A model generated the notes under the pieces. The model worked only from the letters and a program-made list of their open reading frames with translations, ran no database searches and had not been told where the DNA came from. From NCBI RefSeq assembly GCF_022026395.1, contig NZ_CP041767.1, positions 3,318,501-3,382,500 of the forward strand: a DNA stretch of 64,000 nucleotides, read 5' to 3'. Every line of letters begins with the position of its first letter. The first letter of the stretch is position 1. Below are positions 9,001 to 16,700 of the stretch, in pieces. This DNA is from Brevibacillus brevis. Lineage in GTDB: Bacteria; Bacillota; Bacilli; Brevibacillales; Brevibacillaceae. The translations under genes were made by a program, and so were the position numbers.

Positions 9001-9384
9001 CGCCTCCCAGCATGTCAGCAAAAATAAGCGTTGATTTGGGTCCATCTGACTGGCTTCCTTCGGAGAAAGACCGAAAAATTGCGGATCGAATTTATCAATT
9101 TCATTCAGGTAGGCAGCTTCTCGAAATTGAATTTGCTCCATCGTCATACCTTTGGCGAGTAACAATGGAATCAAATCGTTCTGGCGCTCTTTGGGAAGCT
9201 CACGCACGCAATCTTGACCAGCTTGCAACAGACGCCAAAATTCTGCCGGGTTTTCTGCGCTTCCGAATCGGCAAGCAGCACCAATCACCGCGATATCGTG
9301 TTGATTGGGTTTGCTGTCTGTTGAATGAGCATCCGTCTGCTGTTTATTCAGTTTGATTCGGTTCAGTCCTAATGGCTTGCTCAC
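6013..9384 (-). CDS. PKS2: KS-ACP-BtrH-like terminal synthase
   Basis: 1,123 residues. Ketosynthase at about 30-450 with Cys203 (DTSCSSS), His337 and His377 (NIGH); the usual HGTGT around His337 reads HSIGT, which may mark a non-elongating KS. A PKS linker ends in YPFERKRCW near 640. The ACP is at about 685-755 with Ser718 (LGGDSI). A BtrH-like domain at about 795-985 follows, with Cys808 (WNCYDRG), His919 (TDHLTVITGYD) and Asn/Asp candidates in INHNH (936-940), then a helical tail. There is no AT, KR or thioesterase. Its position after the Gly module suggests it receives the finished chain, and the fused cysteine acyltransferase may transfer it to an amine such as a polyamine (inference). 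Start: GTG at 9384 with AAGGAGG 9 nt upstream. A KS-ACP-BtrH fusion is an architecture I do not recognise. Confidence 0.82.
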   Translation of the reverse strand: MSKPLGLNRIKLNKQQTDAHSTDSKPNQHDIAVIGAACRFGSAENPAEFWRLLQAGQDCVRELPKERQNDLIPLLLAKGMTMEQIQFREAAYLNEIDKFDPQFFGLSPKEASQMDPNQRLFLLTCWEAIEDAGYGGTMLAGSRTGVYLGFSSDFGEEYRRMIRELEPDALSTSIIGNMKSVIASRISYLLDLKGPSMLVDTSCSSSLMAVHLACQAIRRGECEMALAGGVKLILLSLQDGSNDLGILSQSGRTRPFDNDSDGTGVGEGVGAVLLKPLAKALADGDSIYAVIKGSAANQDGHSFGLTAPNSLAQAEVIQQAWKDAQIDPQTLSYIEVHSIGTKLGDPMEMDGLERAFRPYTSRRQFCGIGSVKTNIGHTDHVAGMAGLFKVILSLKQKQIPPHLHFQRANRMIPFEQSPIYIHDTLTDWEPEQSVRRAGISSFGMSGTNVHLVVEEAPSIQPPKQDEGIQTIALSAKSKESLLDLLLRFQKWTSKPVEELPTLESLSFTANTGRSHYGYRLLLICKDMDDFAAKISKLCASDWTTLSDPDIFFGWHKVISREKADREPGILTEAEQQAMNKAADSLLQKLLLAQSKELSDLKELGELYVSGADVRWSAMYTFKKPRRVHLPVYPFERKRCWLDISSLHSLALGKDAGRENDKFAPQKSGEAKLPNVVVRGRKHDTYTALEQELARIWGYVLGLEEVDVHDNFYELGGDSIIAIKMISEISKRMNREVEVQDLLTHLTISDFAAYLDAAGHEVEQVAKAEAAATAVQTVQQRNTKSSHGTQIKRSSYADVSHLSWRQWNCYDRGLALLMEEQDAHLIPYFKLFLGLKRGYQLDAEGYPYSYREHAEVMGYLSDEEMLYKFGYRVKLVPVARLDELHESIIRQLDQGKPVMVAFDEYYTFYTPQYQKEHTDHLTVITGYDHEKQVYTIINHNHLTRGQAQRIQYDKFSTTYQTLEEIYANIEPHSRLIMVLDRISDDEASLRASAEQELLRLLKAVESKQQSGRELTLLLSLTEQPDTYFHEANLNELYVQLGGKELCVETLLDWYIPHADQSVRELAEEILQTSNNAVNRYALSLYKEKMLKRSDVEAAADKLSSLTRQFLQQVFALRERDSDIR

Positions 9385-9425
9385 TGCATTCTTCCTCCTT
9401 GGGTCCTCTGCTCACCTGGTTCGGC

Positions 9426-10694
9426 TTAGCTTGCTTGCCATTCGTTGCTGATCTCAGGAAATCGCTGTTGCAAGTCCGGTTTGCTAGTCAGCTGTTCAAA
9501 GCGCATGGCTTGTTCCGTATCAGGAGCTTTTTTTGTTTGCAGGATCATACGAAGCAGAGAAAAAGCTTCGCGTACATCCCCATAGCCCCCCTCTTTTTCC
9601 CCTTGTTCCAGCTGTAGCCTCAGTTGTTGTAGCGCTTGATAGGGAGCGATCACTCCTTGCTGATACGCTTCTTCATCGAGACCGCGGTTTTTTGTGCAAA
9701 CGGCAATCGCAATGCAAGAATCAACCAATTGGGCAATGTCTGCTTGATTACGCGTTTTAGCATCCAGAAGCTCTTGCTGATAACGATTGATCTCCCCCTG
9801 CTTGTCAAAAGCAAAGGCGCGTAGGGGATATCCTTTGGCCAAATTTGTCAGTACACTTTTCGGTCCGAGCTCAATTATGGTATTCGCTCCCTGTTTTACC
9901 AAGTAATCCATCGTGGACTGCCAGCGAACAGGGCTGGTTGTCTGGGCTGTGAGCAAATCGACAAGTTGATCTGCATGGACATAAGGTTGTGCTGTCACAT
10001 TGGAAATGACAGGCCACTTGGGATCACAATACGTGTACCGCTTTAATTCTTCATTTAGTTGCTCGGCTGCTTGCACCATGAGTGGCGAATGGAAAGGCGC
10101 ACTCACCTTGAGGCTGACAACGGAAGTCGAGCCATGCTGCTTGCACGCTTCTTCTACTTGTCGCACCGCATGTGCATGTCCGGAGATGACAATCTGATCT
10201 GCGGAGTTATGGTTGGCGACCACGACGATCGCACCGTCACGAGAATGTTCCCGACAAATCTCCTCGACAAGTTGAGCATTCAACCCGAAAATTGCTGACA
10301 TGGCACCGACACCCTGCGGCGTAGCCGCCTGCATGAATTGACCGCGCCGATAGACAAGGCGGACGGCATCTGCAAACTGGATGGCACCTGCGCAAGTCAG
10401 GGCCGTAAACTCGCCCAGACTGTGACCAGCCACCCACTGTGGTTCGATGTCCATTTCCTGTGAATAAACGCGGAAGGCTGCGACACTTGCCGTCAGGATT
10501 GCCGGCTGAGCGTGCTCTGTTTTGGTCAGTTCTTGTACATCCCCTGCAAAACAAAGTGTTTGCAGGTTAAATCCAAGCGCATCACTTGCTTCTTCAAAGG
10601 TGCGAGCCGCAATGGGATGGGCCTCACATAATGCTTGGCCCATTCCAACATATTGCGAACCTTGTCCCGGGAATAAGAGTGCGATTTTGTCCAT
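9426..10694 (-). CDS. Trans-acting malonyl-CoA acyltransferase
   Basis: 422 residues. The N-terminal 300 are a FabD-type acyltransferase: FPGQGSQY at the start, GHSLGEF with the active Ser near residue 92, and the malonyl-type APFHSPL motif near 200. Neither KS-containing protein in this operon has an AT domain of its own, so this enzyme must supply malonyl units to their ACPs in trans. The C-terminal 110 residues (after YPLRAFAF) are a charged helical extension without a recognised domain. The ATG start lies 16 nt after the preceding PKS/NRPS gene, indicating translational coupling. Confidence 0.92.
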   Translation of the reverse strand: MDKIALLFPGQGSQYVGMGQALCEAHPIAARTFEEASDALGFNLQTLCFAGDVQELTKTEHAQPAILTASVAAFRVYSQEMDIEPQWVAGHSLGEFTALTCAGAIQFADAVRLVYRRGQFMQAATPQGVGAMSAIFGLNAQLVEEICREHSRDGAIVVVANHNSADQIVISGHAHAVRQVEEACKQHGSTSVVSLKVSAPFHSPLMVQAAEQLNEELKRYTYCDPKWPVISNVTAQPYVHADQLVDLLTAQTTSPVRWQSTMDYLVKQGANTIIELGPKSVLTNLAKGYPLRAFAFDKQGEINRYQQELLDAKTRNQADIAQLVDSCIAIAVCTKNRGLDEEAYQQGVIAPYQALQQLRLQLEQGEKEGGYGDVREAFSLLRMILQTKKAPDTEQAMRFEQLTSKPDLQQRFPEISNEWQAS

Positions 10695-10710
10695 TTTTGA
10701 TCACCCTTCT

Positions 10711-13700
10711 CTACGTCATGTATTCATTCACTAGCATCCTGAGCAATTGCTGGTAATCTTGCGTCATCTCCGTGACTTTTTCTGCCCGTAGGCAATCAGG
10801 GTCGAACACACACACGATATCTATCACGTCTTTTCCTTCCTTAATCCAGAAGGTAAGCTCATGTTCATGATGTGTGAACGTTGCATCTGTAAATGCATTC
10901 ACACTGCCAAAGAATGGAATAACGGTTCCTTCATTGCGATTTGTCCGCAATTTTTTTAGCCACAACGAGGCTTCCCCCGTCATTTTCTCAATGATCTGTC
11001 GTTTCTGTTGCACCTGCTTAAATAGATCGAAGAAGGTGTTGACCTCCAACATGTTCACCCGGAATGGATAGGCATTCGTCTGCAGTTCCTTGGCGGCAGC
11101 CACTTCCATATAGAGATCCTGCTGTCCAGTCAATTCCGCCATGAGGTATAGATACATCGAAAGCAGGACGTCTCTCACCTCAACAGCCTCCATTTGACTT
11201 ACCTGCTGCACATTTTCAAACAGCTCACCAGTAAGTGAGAATTGGACCCGGTTTGTGTCCGCATTCGCTTCTCCACTAGCCCAATACTGAGGAGGCAGCT
11301 CTATCAACGAGACACGATCCAGCTCCTTCAACCAATAGGTGGCCGTATCGGTTTCCTCATGTTCATCTGTCAGGTCTAAAGCCGCATTCTTCAAAAAGTT
11401 GGTTAGGCTTGACAGCGTAGGATGTGCGAACAAATCGGCAATTCGAACCAGTCCAGGGTAAAGCTGTTCAAGCTTGGCATGCACTTGCACCAGTAAAAGC
11501 GAAGTACCGCCTATTTGGAAGAAGTTATCCTGCATACCGACCGTTTCACGTTTCAGCACTTCCTGCCAGATGCCTGCCACCTGTTCTTCCAGTCTGGTAG
11601 CCGGGGCTTGATATTCGGTGTGACTGCTGTGTTGGATTGCATCTGGCTCTGGCAATGATTTGCGATCCAGTTTTCCGTTTGGTGTCAGCGGCCACATACT
11701 CATATGTGTATAGAAATGTGGAATCATGTAATCGGGTAAACTTTTGCTCAGCATCGCTCGCAATTCATCACTGTCCAACATTTGCGGACCCATATAGTAG
11801 GCAGCCAGATAAGGATTGCTGGCGGTATCTCGCACACTGACCACCGCTTCCGTAATATCCGGATGCTGAGAAAGGGCAGATTCAATCTCACCCAATTCGA
11901 TTCGATAACCGCGCACTTTGCACTGAAAGTCAGATCGTCCCACGTATTCAATACGCCCATCCGGCAGCCATCTCGCGAGATCACCTGTTTTGTACATGCG
12001 TTGACCAGGTTGAAACGGATTAGGGATAAAGCGCTCAGCCGTTAGTGTTGGCTGACCAAAGTAGCCTCTCGTTACCCCATCTCCTGCAATGTAAAGATCA
12101 CCATTGATCTTCATCGGCTGCACTTGCAGATGCTCATCGAGGATGTAGACTTGTGTATTGGGCAACGGTGCTCCAATCGTTACTTCCTCTGCGTCTGTCA
12201 AGTCCTGCACCGTAGACCAGATCGTTGTTTCAGTCGGACCGTACAGATTGTAAAGTCTCGCCTTGGTCTGTCCACGAAGCCGTTGGAACAAAGACGTTGA
12301 AAGAGCTTCTCCTCCAATCAGGATTGCTTTCAGGCAGTCAAGTGCGTGCAAGTTGCTCTTCTCTTCCAGCATGAGCTGCAGTCGGGATGGAGTCAGTTGA
12401 AGGAACGTGATCTCTTCCTGCAAAATCAACTCCTTGAGCACCTGCGGGTCTGCTTGCTGCTGTTCGGTTGCAATGACTACGGTCATCCCTTTCGTCAGCG
12501 GTACAATCGTTTCAAGCAGAAAAATATCAAACGAAATCGTCGTCACAGCCAGCATTTTGTCTGCACTGGCAAAATCGATGTGTTCCCCGATCCCCGAGCA
12601 GAAGTTCATCAAATTGCGGTGCTCAACCATGACGCCCTTAGGCTTGCCTGTAGATCCCGATGTGTAAATGACATAGGCGAGATCGCCAGGTGCAGACTGT
12701 GTTGGAAGATTCGAGTCTTCTGCCGTCTCTATCCGGGAATCGTTTACGTCCACTCGGTCAACACTTCCCCACTGCTTCTCTGCAAGAGAATCATGGGTTA
12801 AGACGAGGCGAGTCATGCTATTTTCCAGAACATAGGAGATACGTTCTTCTGGATAGTCCGGATCAATCGGAACAAACGCAGCTCCTGCTTTCAAGATCGC
12901 CAAGAGTCCGACCATCATTTCCACGGAACGATTCGTCAAAAGGCCCACGCAAGTATCAGCAGTGACGCCGTGTTCCTTGATCACACGAGCAACTTGATTT
13001 GCACGCTTATTTAAATCTGAATAAGTAACTTTCTTATCTCCGCACGATACAGCTAGCGCGTTTGGCTGTGTTGCCGCTACTTCTTCAAAAAGCTGGATGA
13101 CTGTTTTTTCACGTGAGTATTCCAAGCTTGTGTCATTCCATTGCTCAATCAGCAGCAAACGTTCTTCTTCTGCTAGCATGGATATCTTACCGATCAACTG
13201 TTCAGGATTTTCCACCATCTGCTCCAGAATCTTCTGGAAGTGTGTGGACATCGACGTGATCGTCTCTTTGCTGAACAGCTTGTTGCTGTATTCGATATCG
13301 ACAATCAGGCGCTGTTCTCGCTCGATGATGTCAAAGGTCAGATCAAACTGGGCAGAGCGTTGTTCAAATGGATAAGGAGAGAGCGTAAGGCCATTTGCAC
13401 TCATGCTTCCCTTCGCGTCGCCGGTATTTTGCAAAATGAACATCACATCAAACAGCGGGTTGCGCGCCGTATCTTTTGGCAGCATCAGACGATCCACCAG
13501 CATTTCGAACGGATAGTCGGCATGAGAGAGCGCAGCTAATGCCCGTTCCTTTACTTCCTGAAGGAAATCCGCTACGGTTCGGTCGCTTCGCGGGAAGTTT
13601 CTCATCGCCAGTGTGTTCAGAAAGACACCCACGATGTTTTCCAGGTCTGCATGGTGACGGCCAGCCACTGGCGATCCAATGATAATGTCTTCTTCGCCAG

Positions 13701-16700
13701 CGTATTTCGACAACATAATGGTGAGCGCTCCCAGCAACGTCATGTACAAGGTTGCCCCATTGTTTTTTGCCAGTCCTAGTACCTTCTCTGTCATCTCTTG
13801 AGGAATCTCAAAGGTCAGGACATCTCCCTCGAAGCTCTGAACGGACGGTCGCGGGTGGTCTGTAGGCAGATTAAGCACAGGAAGTTCTCCATCCAGCTCT
13901 CCCTGCCAGAATTTCTCCTGAGCAGCCAATACCCCATTGCCAAGTTGTTCGGTTTGCCACACGCTGTAGTCTTTATATTGAATCCGCAGCTCGGGCAACT
14001 CGAGTCCCTGATACAATTGGAAGAACTCGCGGATCAAAATGTTGATGGACACACCATCGGAAACAATGTGATGCATGTCGAACAGCAACAAGTGTTTGTT
14101 GACATCAATGCGAATGAGCATCCCGCGAACAAGCGGCGCTTTTGACAAGTCAAATGGTTGGATGAATTGTTCGACCGTTTTCTTGGCCTCGTTCTCGTCG
14201 ACTTCGCTATACGCCAACGTAAAATCTACGCTCGGGTGAACGGTTTGCATCAAAGCTCCATCCACGATGGTAAATGAGGTTCGCAACGACTCATGACGCT
14301 GAACCAACGAGACAAATGCACGTTCGAAAGCCTCTCTATCTAGCTCTCCTTCAAGCATCATGACAGTTGGGATGTTATAGGCAACTGCCCCTTCCTGCAT
14401 TTGTTCCAGCACATAAATTCTTTGCTGAGACGAGGTGGCGGGGTAAGCATCCCGATGCTCTGCTACAGGAATCGCTGACACAGATGTTTCTTCGTTCGGA
14501 GCCATCAACATAGCCAATTGACGAATCGTCGGTGTCTGAAACAGGTCGGTGATCGTCATCTCTTTTTGCAACTGCTTGGTGACACGGGAAACGATACCGA
14601 TTGCCAAAAGAGAATCGCCACCCAGTCTGAAAAAGTCGTCGTCGATGCTCAGTTCGGTGTAACCCAGCACATCAGACCAAATCTGACCTAAGGCAAGCTC
14701 CAAGGACGTGTAATGATCGCCTTCCTCCCTGCCAGACAAAACAACACGATTTTGCATAATCACTGCGGGTAGTGCTTCGCGTTCTTCATGAGACTTTCTG
14801 CTTGCAAATATCGAATCTCCTAGCTTTACTTTCAGAGACGGTGCCCATTCCTTCAGCACTTTCAAATCAAACTGTCCAATGATCAGGTGCTCAGTTTGGC
14901 AAGACAGCGATGCATCGAAGGCTTGAATGGCTCCATCCATCGGCATGTATCCGATAAAACCAGGACCTGTTATTCCTTCAAACGCATACCAGTTCAAAGC
15001 TATCGTTGGTTTTCCCGTTCGACTGCGAGCGGCACTATAGGCATCCAGGAAGCAGTTGGAGGAGACATAGTCACTTCCAGTCGCTCCACCCCAAATCGAA
15101 GCAAGTGATGAGAAGATGACAAAGAAATCCAAATGCTCTGGTTCAGCTATCTGATCGAGTATGACTGTGCCTGCCATCTTCGCTTTCAAACCATTTTGAA
15201 AATCGGAAAACTTCTTCGTCTGAATCGTCTCGAAGGTGATATGCGCCGCGGATTGAATAATCCCGTTGATCGGTCCGTAACGGGCTCGGACTTGCTCCGA
15301 AATATCCTCCATCTGCTGACGGTCAGACACGTCGGCTGCATAGCAGACTACCTGCGCTCCCATTTCCTCCAGCTCAAGCAGCGCTTTCAGCTTTCGTGCT
15401 TCAGCAGCACTGCAGTCTGGATGCTGTAAACGCTCACGCCATTCGTGGTTAGGTGGAAGTGGTGAACGATTAATCAGCACGAGCGTGACATTTTTTTGCG
15501 CGGCCAGATGCTTACTAAATGCCAGTCCCAGTTTTCCTGTACCTCCAGCGATCAAGTAAACGCCATTTTCGCGTATCTCTACGGGCCGCTTCGGGATTTG
15601 ATCGATATCGCAGCGATTCATTTCTGGGACGATACGATTTCCTCTATAGGCAACCAATGTGTCATCCCGATTGCAGCGAATTTCCGCTAGAAGCTGGCCT
15701 GCTAACTGCGATACGGACAGCCCCTCAGTTGCTAGATCCAAACTAAAGCATTGCAGTTTTGGATTTTCCTGAGAGATAACCTTGGCAAGACCGAACAAGG
15801 GAGCTTTTTCTGAGAAAACAGGTCCGTTGTCATCCACTGCTTGTGCGTAGTTCGAAACGATCCGTAAATCAATCACCTGCTTCAGATCCAGCTCCAGCAA
15901 CACTTGTGTCAAATGAAACAGACTGTAAACTCCCAGGTGTTGCGCTGATTCAAGAGCCTCAAGCTGTTCGCGATCATTTGGCTGCTGAGCACCCGAGGTC
16001 AAGCTCCATAAATGGATAATTCCAGTCAGCTTTTCCTTTTTGTCTCCAAGTCTCTCGAACACACGCCGCAGATCTTCTGGCTGGCTGGGATCTAGGATAA
16101 ACTCGTGGGAAGAAACGTAGGCAAAAGCCTCACCGCTGCGGAGTCTGAACACTTCATGTCCTTCCGATGACATCGCATCAGCCAGCGTTTCTCCAACACC
16201 GCCTTCATCTTGAAGCACCAGCCAGATTCCTGAACGCTGGGTCTGAGAATTGGCTGTCAGCTCTTTTGTTTGCCAGTTGATCTGGTAGAGCCACTCCCGA
16301 TACTCTTGTGGCGTATACGCTGAATGTCCGATCAATAACGCTGAATCAGACAGATCACCCAGCGCTGTTGACGACGGATAAATGGCAACCGATTGATAGT
16401 TCGTATCTCGAAGCGCCTTTTCCCAACGTAACGCATCCATCAGTCTGTTTTGCGGTCGCAGATCGGTGTCTTTGTGCTGCCACCAGTCTGCGGCAAGCCC
16501 CCCGATCACATTTGCCGTTGAACGATTTTTCACGAGCTCGATCGCAAACAGCACGCCTTTCTCTGCAAGCAACTGATGCAATATCGATAAGGATGCCCGA
16601 ACATCCTTCGTCCTGTGTATAGCATTATTGGCGATAATCACATCGTACGCGTGTAGTTCGAAGGCTTGTTCGGCTGGGTCCTGCTCCATGTCGAACGAGC

